Source: Prevotella sp. ne3005 (GTDB lineage Bacteria; Bacteroidota; Bacteroidia; Bacteroidales; Bacteroidaceae). Taken from it: a stretch of DNA of 64,000 nt. A program made the position numbers and the translations under genes. Position 1 is the first letter of the stretch. Every line of letters begins with the position of its first letter. Below the pieces are notes generated by a model, which worked only from the letters and a program-made list of their open reading frames with translations, made no database searches and was not told where the DNA came from. This document shows, one piece after another, positions 27,792-38,198 of the stretch. The DNA is taken from the NCBI RefSeq assembly GCF_900110085.1, contig NZ_FOCK01000001.1, positions 248,001 to 312,000 on the forward strand, in the 5' to 3' direction.

Positions 27792-29300
27792 ATGGAACAA
27801 AGTTTTGAAATAATCGCCAAAACGTTTATGGGACTGGAACCTGTACTGGCGAAAGAGCTGACCCAAATGGGGGCTAAGGATGTAGAAATCGGTAGACGAA
27901 TGGTTTCGTTTACAGGTGATAAGGAAATGATGTATCGTGCAAACTTCCAATTGCACACAGCCATCAGAATTTTAAAACCTATCCGTCATTTCAAGGCGAA
28001 GAGCGCTGACGACGTGTATGAGGAAATCAAGAAGATAGACTGGACAGAATATTTAGGCACAGAGAAGACCTTTACCGTTGATTCAGTGGTTTTCTCAGAA
28101 GAGTTCCGTCATTCAAAGTTCGTATCATATAAAGTAAAGGACGCCATCGTGGACCAGTTCCGCGAGAAGACGGGTAAGCGCCCCAACATCTCCGTGGCCA
28201 ATCCCGACATCCGACTGAATATGCATATTGCAGACGACAAGTGTACGCTGAGTCTCGACTCCAGTGGTGAATCTCTGCATCGTCGCGGTTACCGTCAGGA
28301 AAGCGTAGAAGCACCGCTTAACGAAGTGCTGGCAGCAGGTATGATTCTGCTCTCCGGATGGCAGGGCGACACTGACTTTATCGATCCGATGTGTGGTAGC
28401 GGCACCCTGCTCATCGAGGCAGCCCTCATTGCCAAGAATATGGCACCCGGACTCTTCCGTAAGGAGTATGCCTTTGAGAAATGGCCCGACTTCGATGCTG
28501 AACTTTTCGACGCCATCTACAATGACGAGAGTCTGGAGCGTGACTTCAACCATAAGATCTATGGCTACGACATCGACATGAAGGCTGTGAACACGGCCCG
28601 CATGAACGTGAAGGCTGCTGGCCTCTCCGACGTCATCAGCGTAGAGCAGCAGGACTTCAAGGAGTTCACACAGCCACAAAACAAGAGCATCATGATCACG
28701 AACCCGCCTTATGGCGAGCGTATCTCCACACCCGACCTCATGGGTACCTATAAGATGATTGGCGAACGCCTGAAGCACCAGTTCAAGGGCAACGACGCCT
28801 GGGTGCTCAGCTATCGGGAGGAGTGTTTCGACCAGATTGGTCTGAAGCCCAGCATCAAGATTCCTCTCTATAACGGATCGTTGGAGTGCGAATTCCGCAA
28901 GTACCAGATGTTCGACGGCAAACTGAAAGATTTCCGTTCCGAGGGCGGTATTGTGAAGACTGAAGAAGAGAAGCGTCAGATGGCAGAGAAGCACCGCTTC
29001 AAGAAAGAGCGCGAGTTCAAGAAGCGCCTAGAGGAACAGGAGGAGAACGAGGAGGCCGACATCCGCTCGTTTACCTTCCACCGCCATGACATGGAGAAAA
29101 AAGAGCGTTCGGAGCGCAAAGGCCGTAGAGATGGAAAACGCGAAGACCGTGAGGAGCGCAGAGACCGTAAAGGTGGCTATAAAGGCGCCAACAAGGGCGG
29201 TCACGAGCGTTTTGATAGAAGCGGAAAGAGCCGCTCCTTTGGAAAAGGCAAGAGTTTTACGGACAAAAGGAAAAGGATGTTCGAAGATGATGAAGAATAA
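27792..29300 (+). CDS. THUMP-domain class I rRNA guanine-N2 methyltransferase (RlmL-like)
   Basis: 502 aa from ATG 27792; an upstream TTG lies within the promoter. N-terminal ferredoxin-like/THUMP region (about 1-165), then a Rossmann methyltransferase: PMCGSGTLLIEA for SAM binding and TNPPYGER (Asn304-Pro-Pro-Tyr307) as the catalytic motif of N2-guanine methylation. Closest to the N-terminal half of E. coli RlmL (23S rRNA G2445) and to the YpsC group. The last 80 or so residues are unusually rich in Lys, Arg, Glu and Gly (EERRDRKGGYKG, RSFGKGKSFTDKRK), probably an RNA-binding disordered tail. The gene overlaps the following peptidase gene by 14 bp. Confidence 0.88.
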   Translation: MEQSFEIIAKTFMGLEPVLAKELTQMGAKDVEIGRRMVSFTGDKEMMYRANFQLHTAIRILKPIRHFKAKSADDVYEEIKKIDWTEYLGTEKTFTVDSVVFSEEFRHSKFVSYKVKDAIVDQFREKTGKRPNISVANPDIRLNMHIADDKCTLSLDSSGESLHRRGYRQESVEAPLNEVLAAGMILLSGWQGDTDFIDPMCGSGTLLIEAALIAKNMAPGLFRKEYAFEKWPDFDAELFDAIYNDESLERDFNHKIYGYDIDMKAVNTARMNVKAAGLSDVISVEQQDFKEFTQPQNKSIMITNPPYGERISTPDLMGTYKMIGERLKHQFKGNDAWVLSYREECFDQIGLKPSIKIPLYNGSLECEFRKYQMFDGKLKDFRSEGGIVKTEEEKRQMAEKHRFKKEREFKKRLEEQEENEEADIRSFTFHRHDMEKKERSERKGRRDGKREDREERRDRKGGYKGANKGGHERFDRSGKSRSFGKGKSFTDKRKRMFEDDEE

Positions 29301-31449
29301 CACATGGCTTTTAGCACTGCTTGCTTTTCACTTATCGTTATTCACTCCCATGAGCGCACAGGATAAGTTATTCTCATTGGAAGACCTGAACTACGGAGGC
29401 AACAACTACCACCGTATGCAGCCCAAGGATTTGTTTCTCACCTGGTGGGGAGAGAAACTGGTCAATACCGATGTGGAGGAGTGTTATCTCATCGATACCA
29501 AAACGGGTAAAAAAGAGCTACTCTTCACCCTTGATGATATCAACACCTGGGCAAAGAGCGACGACGTGAAGTACGTGCGGCACTTGATGAATGCCACTTT
29601 CCCCTACCCCGACAAGCCCATTGTGGCCGTAGGCAATAGGAAGGCATTTATCCTCGTTGACTTCGAGGCAAAGAAAATTGTCTGGCAGGATAGTATCTCC
29701 GGGCAGGACGCCAATGACTGGAATCCGCAATCGCGGGCCACAGCCTACGTGGAGGATCATCAGCTTTTTGTAGTTGACAGCCATGGCCAAAAGTACCAGT
29801 TATCAACCGATGGAAGTCGTGAGATTGTGTATGGACAGTCTGTACATCGTAACGAGTTCGGCATCAACAAAGGCACTTTCTGGAGTCCTGACGGCACTAA
29901 ATTGGCCTTCTATCGCATGGATCAGCAAATGGTGGCAGACTATCCGCAGGTAAACATCTTCCCCCGTGAAGCCACCTATGAGCCCGATAAATACCCTATG
30001 GCCGGAATGACCAGCCATCAGGTGACAGTGGGCGTCTATGACCTGAACACTCAAAAGACCGTTTATCTGCAGGCCGGAAGCCCTATCGACCGTTATTTTA
30101 CAAATATCGCATGGAGTCCCGATAGCAAAACCGTCTATATGTTTGAGCTGAACCGTGGTCAGAACGATTGTCGGCTCGTATCCTATAACGCAGAAACGGG
30201 TGCCAAGATTGCAGAGCTCTATCGCGAGACCTCCGACAAGTATGTAGAACCCCAGAACCCCATCCTTTTCCTGCCCTGGGACCATTCGAAGTTCATCATG
30301 CAGAGTGAGAAGGACGGTTATAACCACCTGTATCTTTTTGACCATAGTGGCAAGGAGCTGAAACAGCTCACCAAAGGCCCGTGGGTAGTCATCAGCGTGG
30401 TGGGTTTCAATACCAAGACGCAAAGTATCCTCATCCTGAGCAATGAAGCGGATCTGCGTCAGAAAAACCTCTATGCCGTCAACATCAAGAGTGGCAAGCG
30501 TACCCTGTTGGGCAGAAATATCGGCGTGACAAGAAGTGCGGAGCTGTCAGCCTCAGGCCAGCAAGTTTTCCTGAAGCTCTCGGCCCCCGATTGTCCGCGC
30601 ATCATCGATGTTGTCAATACCAACAACGGCCGACAGACAGAACTGTTGAATGCTGAGGATCCTTGGAAAGATTACCGTCAGCCTATCTTTACCAATGGTT
30701 CCATCAAGGCCGCCGACGGTGTGACAGACCTGTTTTATCGTATGGTGAAGCCCCACGACTTTGATGCCAGCAAGAAATATCCGACGGTGGTATATGTCTA
30801 TGGCGGACCGCATGCCCATAACGTGGATGCCTCCTGGCACTGGGCCAGTCGCTCGTGGGAGACCTACATGGCTCAAAAGGGGTATATTGTGTTCATCCTC
30901 GACAATCGAGGTTCGGAAAACCGTGGACGCGACTTCGAGCAGGCCACATTCCACCAACTGGGACAGATAGAGATGCAAGACCAGATGAAAGGTGTCGAGT
31001 ATCTCCGTACCCAACCCTATATAGATATGGACCGTCTAGGTGTACATGGATGGAGTTTTGGAGGTTTCATGACCATCTCACTGATAACCAACTACCCCGA
31101 CGTGTTTAAAGTTGCTGTGGCTGGAGGCCCCGTCATCGACTGGAAGTGGTATGAGGTGATGTATGGTGAGCGCTATATGGGCACCCCCGAGAATAATCCC
31201 GAAGGCTATGCCAAGGTCAGTCTCATAAGCAAAGCCAAGAATCTGAAAGGTAAGTTGCAGATTATCACGGGGTACAACGACCCGACGGTGGTACCCCAGC
31301 ATTGTCTGTCGTTCCTCGATGCCTGTATCAAGGCAGGCACTCAGCCAGACTTCTTCGCCTACCCTGGTGAAGAGCATAACATGCGCGGCCATGCCAGTGT
31401 TCATCTGCATGAGCGCATCACTCAGTATTTTGAAGATTATTTAAAATAA
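29287..31449 (+). CDS. Dipeptidyl peptidase IV-like S9 serine peptidase
   Basis: 720 aa starting at ATG 29287 (or 29290), inside the 3' end of the methyltransferase gene; upstream in-frame starts lie in that gene's coding region. Signal peptide (MMKNNTWLLALLAFHLSLF...AQ), beta-propeller domain at about 60-480, then the alpha/beta hydrolase with GWSFGGF (Ser590), Asp665 in GYNDPT and His697 in EEHNMRGH. DPP-IV removes N-terminal Xaa-Pro or Xaa-Ala dipeptides in the periplasm and feeds peptide use. The signal-peptide segment FHLSLF is coded by degenerate TTCACTY-like heptamers. purD begins 3 bp after the stop. Confidence 0.9.
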   Translation: MMKNNTWLLALLAFHLSLFTPMSAQDKLFSLEDLNYGGNNYHRMQPKDLFLTWWGEKLVNTDVEECYLIDTKTGKKELLFTLDDINTWAKSDDVKYVRHLMNATFPYPDKPIVAVGNRKAFILVDFEAKKIVWQDSISGQDANDWNPQSRATAYVEDHQLFVVDSHGQKYQLSTDGSREIVYGQSVHRNEFGINKGTFWSPDGTKLAFYRMDQQMVADYPQVNIFPREATYEPDKYPMAGMTSHQVTVGVYDLNTQKTVYLQAGSPIDRYFTNIAWSPDSKTVYMFELNRGQNDCRLVSYNAETGAKIAELYRETSDKYVEPQNPILFLPWDHSKFIMQSEKDGYNHLYLFDHSGKELKQLTKGPWVVISVVGFNTKTQSILILSNEADLRQKNLYAVNIKSGKRTLLGRNIGVTRSAELSASGQQVFLKLSAPDCPRIIDVVNTNNGRQTELLNAEDPWKDYRQPIFTNGSIKAADGVTDLFYRMVKPHDFDASKKYPTVVYVYGGPHAHNVDASWHWASRSWETYMAQKGYIVFILDNRGSENRGRDFEQATFHQLGQIEMQDQMKGVEYLRTQPYIDMDRLGVHGWSFGGFMTISLITNYPDVFKVAVAGGPVIDWKWYEVMYGERYMGTPENNPEGYAKVSLISKAKNLKGKLQIITGYNDPTVVPQHCLSFLDACIKAGTQPDFFAYPGEEHNMRGHASVHLHERITQYFEDYLK

Positions 31450-31452
31450 GAT

Positions 31453-32721
31453 ATGAAAATATTACTGTTAGGAAGTGGCGGACGTGAGCACGCCTTAGCA
31501 TGGAAAATTGCTCAGAGCAGCAAGTGTGAGAAACTGTTTATTGCCCCAGGCAATGCCGGTACCGGCAATTGTGGCGAGAACGTAGCCATGAAGGCCGACG
31601 ATTTCGAAGCTATCAAGAATTTCGTAGTGGAGAAAGGTGTCGACATGGTGGTGGTAGGTCCTGAGGATCCTCTGGTAAAAGGTATCTATGACGAGTTGAA
31701 GGCCGACAGCCGCACTAAGGACGTGCCTGTTATCGGTCCTTCAAAGGCTGGTGCCGTGCTCGAAGGTTCCAAGGATTTCGCCAAAGGCTTCATGCAGCGT
31801 CATCACATCCCCACAGCCCGTTATCAGACATTCGATGGTGAGCACCTCCAGGAAGGTCTCAAATTTCTTGAGACTCTAGAAGCCCCTTATGTTCTCAAGG
31901 CCGATGGCCTCTGTGCCGGTAAGGGCGTACTGATTCTCCCTACCCTCGACGAGGCAAAAAAGGAACTGAAGGAGATGTTGGGCGGCATGTTCGGTAACGC
32001 TTCCAGTCAGGTGGTCATCGAAGAGTTCCTGAGTGGTATAGAATGTAGTGTCTTCGTTCTTACGGACGGCCAACACTATAAAATCCTGCCCGAGGCCAAG
32101 GATTACAAGCGCATCGGCGAGCACGATACGGGTCTGAATACTGGTGGCATGGGTTCCGTCACCCCTGTGCCCTTCGCCACAAAGGAGTGGATGCAGAAGG
32201 TGGAGGACCGTATCATCCGGCCTACCGTTGAGGGTCTGGCTGCCGAGCATATCGACTACAAAGGCTTTATCTTCTTCGGACTCATCAACGTGAAGGGGGA
32301 GCCGATGGTCATCGAATATAACTGCCGTATGGGCGACCCAGAGACCGAGAGTGTCATGCTGCGCTTGCAGAGCGACATCGTGGACCTCTTCGAAGGTGTG
32401 GCTCAGGGAGACCTCGACCAGCGTGCCATCACGTTTGATCCCCGTTCAGCCGTCTGTGTCATGCTCGTCAGCGGTGGATATCCAGAGGCCTATCAGAAGG
32501 GATATCCCATTACTGGAATCGATCAGGTCGAAGGATCCATCGTATTCCACAGCGGCACAGCCATAAAGGATGGCAACGTCGTCACTAATGGCGGTCGTGT
32601 CATCGCCGTTTCATCTTACGGTAAGGATAAGGCCGAGGCTCTGCAGAAGTCGTTCGAAGAGGCTCAGAAGATTCAGTTCACCGATAAATATTTCCGTCGT
32701 GACATTGGTGCCGACCTATGA
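31453..32721 (+). CDS. purD: Phosphoribosylamine-glycine ligase
   Basis: 422 aa ATP-grasp enzyme of the purine pathway: phosphoribosylamine plus glycine plus ATP gives GAR. Clear motifs: [18 protein letters not shown], the [10 protein letters not shown] block, [11 protein letters not shown] in the ATP-binding lid, [16 protein letters not shown] and [11 protein letters not shown] with metal-binding acids. Full, normal length. Second last of a plus-strand run; its stop overlaps the ATG of the next gene (ATGA). Confidence 0.97.
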   Translation: MKILLLGSGGREHALAWKIAQSSKCEKLFIAPGNAGTGNCGENVAMKADDFEAIKNFVVEKGVDMVVVGPEDPLVKGIYDELKADSRTKDVPVIGPSKAGAVLEGSKDFAKGFMQRHHIPTARYQTFDGEHLQEGLKFLETLEAPYVLKADGLCAGKGVLILPTLDEAKKELKEMLGGMFGNASSQVVIEEFLSGIECSVFVLTDGQHYKILPEAKDYKRIGEHDTGLNTGGMGSVTPVPFATKEWMQKVEDRIIRPTVEGLAAEHIDYKGFIFFGLINVKGEPMVIEYNCRMGDPETESVMLRLQSDIVDLFEGVAQGDLDQRAITFDPRSAVCVMLVSGGYPEAYQKGYPITGIDQVEGSIVFHSGTAIKDGNVVTNGGRVIAVSSYGKDKAEALQKSFEEAQKIQFTDKYFRRDIGADL

Positions 32722-33662
32722 TCAGACGCATACAGAACATTGTCGCTGAAAGCCGTGTAACCCTACCTGTAACGGTGGTTTATGCGGTGGCCATCTGGCT
32801 GCTGACAGGACTACTGAAAGAGCAGTGGTGGATACAGTTCGTTTGCTTTGCCGCCTCCGTGGCACTGATGATGGAGCTCAACAACCAAAATCTGCTGATC
32901 CGCGTCTTCAGCAGGATGGTGTCGTCGACATACATTGTTCTGACGTGTACGGCAGTCTTCCTTTTTCCTTCCCTTTCGGGAGCCATTCTCCAGCTCTGCA
33001 CCATCGCCGCCCTCTGTCTGCTCTATCACACCTATCAGGACAAGGCCTCGATGGGATGGATTTACTTTGCATTCCTTTGTGTGGGATTGGGCAGCCTCAT
33101 GGACATCCACATGTTCTGGTACGTGCCGCTCCTCTGGGTCATCATGACATGGTTCACCTATTCCCTCTCCTGGCGCACATTCTTTGCCTCACTTCTGGGA
33201 TTGCTGACACCCTACTGGTTCATTGCGGCTTGGAAATCCTATCATGGGAAAGAAGCTCTAATAGCCGGAATAAAAGAAGTGAGCCATTCCTTCGACCTCA
33301 TCGTGCAGCCCGATTATGCCGCTTTGACCCTCCAACAGACACTGTTCTTGGCATTTCTTGTGATCCTGGCGATTGCTGGTACCATCCATTTCCTGCTGAC
33401 AAGCTATCACGACAAAATCCGCGTACGACAGCTCTACTATAGTTTCATCATCATGACCTGTTTCTCGTGTGTACTGATAGGCTTACAGCCCCAGCACTAT
33501 GACATGGTCATCCACCTGATGATTATTACCGTCAGTCCGCTCATCGCCCATTACGTCGCCCTTACCCATTCCAGACTTAGCAACATCGTGTTCATTGTCA
33601 TCTCAGCGATTACCTTGATTCTGACAGGCTTTAACATATGGATGTCATCATTTCTCTTCTAA
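32718..33662 (+). CDS. Multi-pass membrane protein of unknown function
   Basis: 314 aa, overlapping purD by 4 bp (ATGA), which implies translational coupling. About eight hydrophobic helices separated by short loops ([67 protein letters not shown] and others), no signal peptide and no recognised catalytic motif. Resembles hypothetical integral membrane proteins found beside YqaA-type genes in Bacteroidota. The following gene starts within its last 25 bases. Function not known. Confidence 0.75.
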   Translation: MIRRIQNIVAESRVTLPVTVVYAVAIWLLTGLLKEQWWIQFVCFAASVALMMELNNQNLLIRVFSRMVSSTYIVLTCTAVFLFPSLSGAILQLCTIAALCLLYHTYQDKASMGWIYFAFLCVGLGSLMDIHMFWYVPLLWVIMTWFTYSLSWRTFFASLLGLLTPYWFIAAWKSYHGKEALIAGIKEVSHSFDLIVQPDYAALTLQQTLFLAFLVILAIAGTIHFLLTSYHDKIRVRQLYYSFIIMTCFSCVLIGLQPQHYDMVIHLMIITVSPLIAHYVALTHSRLSNIVFIVISAITLILTGFNIWMSSFLF

Positions 33663-34090
33663 GTCAGTATGGCTACTGGGGCATGCTGTTGGCAGCCTTT
33701 TTGGCCGGCAGTTTCTTCCCGTTCTCGAGCGAGGCAGTCATGGTGGCTCTCATGGCTACAGGTCTTGACCCATGGCTGCTGATGGTCTATGGTACCATTG
33801 GCAACGTACTTGGCAGCATTTTCAACTATACGTTAGGGCGCATGGGCAAGATGGAGTGGATTGAGAAGTATCTCCATGTAAAAAAGGAAGACCTCGACAA
33901 AGCCCACCGTTTTATGGCAGGCCGTGGCTCATGGATGGGCTTCTTTGCCTTCCTACCAGTTTTGGGATCGGCCATCACGATTGCCTTAGGACTCATGCGT
34001 TCCAATATCATCATCACATTTATCGCCATCACATTAGGAAAGATTTTCCGTTATATCGTCCTCATCTATGGTGCTGGTTTGTTCATATAA
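33638..34090 (+). CDS. YqaA/DedA-like (VTT domain) small membrane protein
   Basis: 150 aa. VTT/SNARE-associated family features: FLAGSFFPFSSEAVMVALM, GTIGNVLGSIFNYTLGRMG and FFAFLPVLGSAITIALGLM, with four to five membrane segments. DedA-family proteins affect lipid flipping and envelope homeostasis. This is the short YqaA type. It overlaps the upstream membrane-protein gene by 25 bp. The start ATG at 33638 is supported by the hydrophobic N-terminal helix that follows. Substrate unknown. Confidence 0.8.
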   Translation: MDVIISLLSQYGYWGMLLAAFLAGSFFPFSSEAVMVALMATGLDPWLLMVYGTIGNVLGSIFNYTLGRMGKMEWIEKYLHVKKEDLDKAHRFMAGRGSWMGFFAFLPVLGSAITIALGLMRSNIIITFIAITLGKIFRYIVLIYGAGLFI

Positions 34091-34119
34091 CGTTAATTTA
34101 TGTAGAGCAACCATAAATT

Positions 34120-34147
34120 CTCAATTTTCAATTCTCAATTTTCAATT
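34120..34147. repeat. Four tandem YTCAATT heptamers upstream of the DUF2723 promoter
   Basis: CTCAATT, TTCAATT, CTCAATT, TTCAATT, ending 8 bp before the -7 element. Confidence 0.9.
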
Positions 34148-34155
34148 AATATTCG

Positions 34156-34163
34156 TACCTTTG
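34156..34163 (+). promoter_or_regulatory. -7 promoter element of the DUF2723 gene
   Basis: TACCTTTG, about 43 bp before the ATG at 34207. Confidence 0.65.
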
Positions 34164-34206
34164 CAGTCACAATTGTAGTTTTAACGTTAGAATAGCATCT
34201 TTTTCA

Positions 34207-37200
34207 ATGAAACAATTCAGACTGGTGGATAATACCCTCGGCTGGCTCTCGTTCTTGATTGCCGCCTTCGTTTATTGTTCCACAATCGAACCGACAGCCA
34301 GTTTCTGGGACTGTCCGGAGTTTATCACGACAGGTTACAAACTGGAAATAGGCCATCCCCCTGGGGCACCGTTCTTTATGCTCACGGCCAATCTGTTCTC
34401 ACAGTTCACGAGTGATGCCACGCAGGTGGCCCGGATGGTCAACATCATGAGTGCTTTGCTCTCAGCTACCTGTATCCTCTTTCTTTTCTGGACCATCACG
34501 CACCTCACCAGAAAGTTATTCATCAGTGAATGGAGTGAGATGACGCTGCCAAAGCTGATAGCCATCGAGGCCTCCGGTCTTGTCGGTGCCCTGATATACA
34601 CCTTCAGCGACACGTTCTGGTTCTCGGCTGTCGAGGGTGAGGTCTATGCCTACTCCTCTGCCTTCACGGCTGTTGTATTCTGGCTTATCCTGAAATGGGA
34701 AGATCAGGCCGACGAGCCTCACAGCGACCGTTGGCTGGTACTAATCATGTATATGACGGGCCTCTCCATCGGCGTCCACCTGCTGAACCTGTTGTGTGTC
34801 CCCGCCATCGGCCTCGTCTGGTACTACCGCCGCTTTCCAAATGCCAACCTCAAAGGCTCTCTCATTGCCTTAGGCATCTCCATCGTGATCCTGGCAGCCG
34901 TGCTCTATGGTGTCGTGCCCGGCATCATCACCGTAGGCGGATGGTTCGAGCTGTTCTTTGTCAATACGCTCGGCATGCCGTTCAATACCGGTGAGATTAT
35001 CTATATCATACTGCTTGTAGCCTGTGTCATCTGGGCCGTCTATGAGACTCAGACCCAGCGCCATGGGCAGAAGATACAGAACCTGGCCTTCCTGCTCTCC
35101 GTAGGTATGCTCGGTATCCCCTTCTATGGTTGGGGATGGTCGGCCTTCATCATCGGCATCATCGTACTCGCAGCCCTCTGGTTCGTCCTTGGCTACACCC
35201 GCGAGAAGCAGCCGTTGATCTCCGCCCGCGTGAAGAACACCATGCTGCTCTGCATGCTCATGCTGATGATTGGCTATTCCTGCTACGCGCTGATAGTTGT
35301 CCGCTCGGCGGCCAATCCCCCGATGGACCAAAACTCACCGGAAGATATCTTCACTCTGGGCGACTACCTCGGACGTGAGCAGTACGGACAGCGTCCGTTG
35401 CTCTACGGACAGGCCTACACCTCCCAGGTGGCCCTTGAGCAGGATGGCAACTACTGCCGTCCCGTGATGTCGAAGGGCAAGCCTGTCTGGCAGCGTAAGG
35501 AGAAAGCCTCCGAGGATGAGAAGGATTCCTACTTTGTAGTCCGCACGAAAGATGAATACAAATATGCCCAGAACATGCTGTTCCCACGTATGTACGACAG
35601 TGGCCATGCCCCTGCCTACGAGTCGTGGATGGGCGGTGTCGACGGTACTGAGGTGCCTTACGACCGCTGTGGTGAGATGACAACCGTCAAGGTGCCCACC
35701 CAGTTCGAGAACATCCGTTTCTTCCTATCCTACCAGTGTAACTTCATGTACTGGCGCTATTTCATGTGGAACTTCGCAGGCCGTCAGAACGACATTCAGG
35801 GTAACGGCGAACTCGAGCACGGCAACTGGCTCACAGGTATCCCCTTCATCGACAATGCCCGTCTGGGAAATCAGGAACTCCTGCCCGACGAGTTGAAGGA
35901 GAACAAGGGGCATAACGTGTTCTACTGCATGCCACTGATCCTCGGCCTCCTCGGCCTCTTCTGGCAAGCCTGGTATACCCGTAAGCGCAAGGATGGTGAG
36001 AAAACCGTCGAAGACCCCATCGGCATCCGCCAATTCTGGGTGGTATTCTTCCTCTTCTTTATGACTGGTCTGGCCATCGTCATCTACCTGAACCAGACAC
36101 CGATGCAGCCCCGTGAGCGCGACTATGCCTATGCCGGTTCCTTCTATGCCTTCGCCATCTGGTGTGGCATGGGTGTGGCAGCCATCATCGACTGGCTCAA
36201 CCGCAAGCTTAAAAAAGAAAGCCTCATCGTAGCTGCTGTGGCTGGCATCGTTTGTCTCTTTGTACCTATCCAAATGGCCAGTCAGACCTGGGACGACCAC
36301 GACCGCTCAGGCCGTTACTGCTGCCGTGATTTCGGACAGAACTACCTGATGACCCTGCAGGAAGAGGGTAACCCCATCATCTTCACCAACGGCGATAACG
36401 ACACATTCCCACTCTGGTACAACCAGGACACCGAGGGTGTGCGCACCGATGCCCGTGTCTGCAACCTCTCTTATCTGCAGACCGATTGGTATATCGACCA
36501 GATGCGCCGTCAGGCTTATGATTCACCTTCCGTACCCATCACATGGAGCCGACTGGAATACTGTGCCGGCACTAATGAGTACGTACAGGTAGATCCCTCA
36601 CTGAAAGAACAGGTACTCGAACTCTACCGTCAGAACCCCGAAGAAGCCAAGGCACAACTTGGCGAAGAGCCCTTCGAACTGAAGAACATTCTGAAGAACT
36701 GGGTGCGCTCGAAGATCAAGGACTTCCACGTAATTCCCACCGACACCGTCTATGTCACCATCGACAAGGAGGCTGTCCGCAAGAGCGGTATGATGATGGC
36801 CGCCGACTCCATCCCCGACAAGATGGTCATCTCGCTCAAAGGTAAGAGTGCCCTCTATAAGGGTGACCTGATGATGCTGGAGATGATTGCCAACGCCAAC
36901 TGGACACGCCCCATCTACGTCGCGCTGACCGTGGGTTCAGAGAACTATATGAATCTTGGAGACAACTTCGTACAGGAGGGTCTGGCCAACCGCATCACAC
37001 CGTTCACGACCAATGCTCCTGGCGCCAAGAACTTCGATACCGAGAAGACCTTCAACAACGTCATGAACAAGTTTAAGTTCGGTGGTGTCGACGTGCCGGG
37101 CATCTATCTCGATGAGACCGTGACACGTATGTGTTATACCCATCGCCGTCTGATGGCATCCCTGGCCATTAACCTCATTCAGGAAGGACAGGACGAGAAG

Positions 37201-37560
37201 GCCAAGCAAGTACTCGACAAGTGTGAAAAGGAACTCCCAAGCTACAACATCCCGCACGACTACCAGAGCGGCTCTTTGGACCTGGCCCGCGGCTATGCCC
37301 TCACCGGACAGAACAAAAAAGCTCAGCAGCTGATCGACGATCTATGGAAGAAAGCCGCTCAGTACCTCAAGTGGTATTGTTCGCTCGATGGCTCACGCTT
37401 CAGCATGTCACAGCAGGATAGTATTATCCACCTCTACATCATGCAGCGTATCCTAGAAATCCAGGAACTTGTCGATGAAAAGAAAGCCGAGAAGATGGAT
37501 CAGCAGATTCAGAGCTTTATGAGTCTATACGAATCTAAAGGAGGAAGCTACGGACAATGA
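34207..37560 (+). CDS. DUF2723 glycosyltransferase-like membrane protein (TMEM260-related)
   Basis: 1117 aa. The N-terminal half has about 11-13 membrane helices; the first extracytoplasmic loop carries FWDCPEF with acidic residues as in GT-C fold glycosyltransferases, followed by GHPPGAPFFML. The central part contains QPRERDYAYAGSF and the C-terminal half is soluble (NGDNDTFPLWYNQD, then TPR-like helices at about 970-1100). Human TMEM260 shares the DUF2723 domain and is an O-mannosyltransferase, so a role in extracytoplasmic protein or envelope glycosylation is reasonable but inferred. Its stop overlaps the deacetylase ATG (ATGA), indicating a functional pair. Confidence 0.85.
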   Translation: MKQFRLVDNTLGWLSFLIAAFVYCSTIEPTASFWDCPEFITTGYKLEIGHPPGAPFFMLTANLFSQFTSDATQVARMVNIMSALLSATCILFLFWTITHLTRKLFISEWSEMTLPKLIAIEASGLVGALIYTFSDTFWFSAVEGEVYAYSSAFTAVVFWLILKWEDQADEPHSDRWLVLIMYMTGLSIGVHLLNLLCVPAIGLVWYYRRFPNANLKGSLIALGISIVILAAVLYGVVPGIITVGGWFELFFVNTLGMPFNTGEIIYIILLVACVIWAVYETQTQRHGQKIQNLAFLLSVGMLGIPFYGWGWSAFIIGIIVLAALWFVLGYTREKQPLISARVKNTMLLCMLMLMIGYSCYALIVVRSAANPPMDQNSPEDIFTLGDYLGREQYGQRPLLYGQAYTSQVALEQDGNYCRPVMSKGKPVWQRKEKASEDEKDSYFVVRTKDEYKYAQNMLFPRMYDSGHAPAYESWMGGVDGTEVPYDRCGEMTTVKVPTQFENIRFFLSYQCNFMYWRYFMWNFAGRQNDIQGNGELEHGNWLTGIPFIDNARLGNQELLPDELKENKGHNVFYCMPLILGLLGLFWQAWYTRKRKDGEKTVEDPIGIRQFWVVFFLFFMTGLAIVIYLNQTPMQPRERDYAYAGSFYAFAIWCGMGVAAIIDWLNRKLKKESLIVAAVAGIVCLFVPIQMASQTWDDHDRSGRYCCRDFGQNYLMTLQEEGNPIIFTNGDNDTFPLWYNQDTEGVRTDARVCNLSYLQTDWYIDQMRRQAYDSPSVPITWSRLEYCAGTNEYVQVDPSLKEQVLELYRQNPEEAKAQLGEEPFELKNILKNWVRSKIKDFHVIPTDTVYVTIDKEAVRKSGMMMAADSIPDKMVISLKGKSALYKGDLMMLEMIANANWTRPIYVALTVGSENYMNLGDNFVQEGLANRITPFTTNAPGAKNFDTEKTFNNVMNKFKFGGVDVPGIYLDETVTRMCYTHRRLMASLAINLIQEGQDEKAKQVLDKCEKELPSYNIPHDYQSGSLDLARGYALTGQNKKAQQLIDDLWKKAAQYLKWYCSLDGSRFSMSQQDSIIHLYIMQRILEIQELVDEKKAEKMDQQIQSFMSLYESKGGSYGQ

Positions 37561-38168
37561 TTATTGAGCAACCGGCAATCTACCTCCGCTGGCTTTATCC
37601 AAAAGCTTACTGGAGAATGGACCGTCACGAGAAGGCCGTCTATCTGACCTTCGACGACGGTCCCATACCGGAAGCGACACCTTTTATCCTCGACACCCTA
37701 CGTGACTTTAATGCCAAGGCCACCTTTTTCATGGTGGGCGATAATGTCCGCAAGTACCCTGAGCTCTACAAGCGTATTCTGGCAGAAGGTCACCAGGTGG
37801 GTAACCACACCCACAACCACATCCAAGGGCTCACCCACAGCATCAAGGAGTACAGTTACAACGTGGAGAAGGCCAATGCCTATATCCAGAGCCACTACGT
37901 GCGGCCACCTCACGGATGGATGCGCCTCAGCCAGTACGCCTGGCTCAGTCGGAAGTACAAGATTGTGATGTGGGACCTCGTTACGCGCGACTATTCCAAA
38001 TGGTTGTCGGCTGAGGATGTGGTGAACAATGTGAAGAAGTATGCGCGCAATGGCTCCATCATCACCTTCCACGATTCGTTGAAGTCTATCGACAAGCTCC
38101 GCACCGCCCTACCCGAGAGTTTGCAATGGCTCAAGGATCAAGGCTATGCCTTCCGCACATTCCCATAA
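37557..38168 (+). CDS. Polysaccharide deacetylase (NodB domain)
   Basis: 203 aa, CE4/NodB homology domain only. Catalytic features: LTFDDGP (Asp33, Asp34), the His pair in GNHTHNH (His84, His88) that binds zinc, and RPPHGWMR as motif 3. Removes N-acetyl groups from sugars of peptidoglycan or surface glycan. No signal peptide is obvious; the N-terminus (MIIEQPAIYLRWLYPKAYW) is amphipathic. Overlaps the DUF2723 gene by 4 bp, so it may modify the product made or transferred there. Confidence 0.88.
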   Translation: MIIEQPAIYLRWLYPKAYWRMDRHEKAVYLTFDDGPIPEATPFILDTLRDFNAKATFFMVGDNVRKYPELYKRILAEGHQVGNHTHNHIQGLTHSIKEYSYNVEKANAYIQSHYVRPPHGWMRLSQYAWLSRKYKIVMWDLVTRDYSKWLSAEDVVNNVKKYARNGSIITFHDSLKSIDKLRTALPESLQWLKDQGYAFRTFP

Positions 38169-38198
38169 ACATGGCATTTACTCTAAACAATAAACAAT

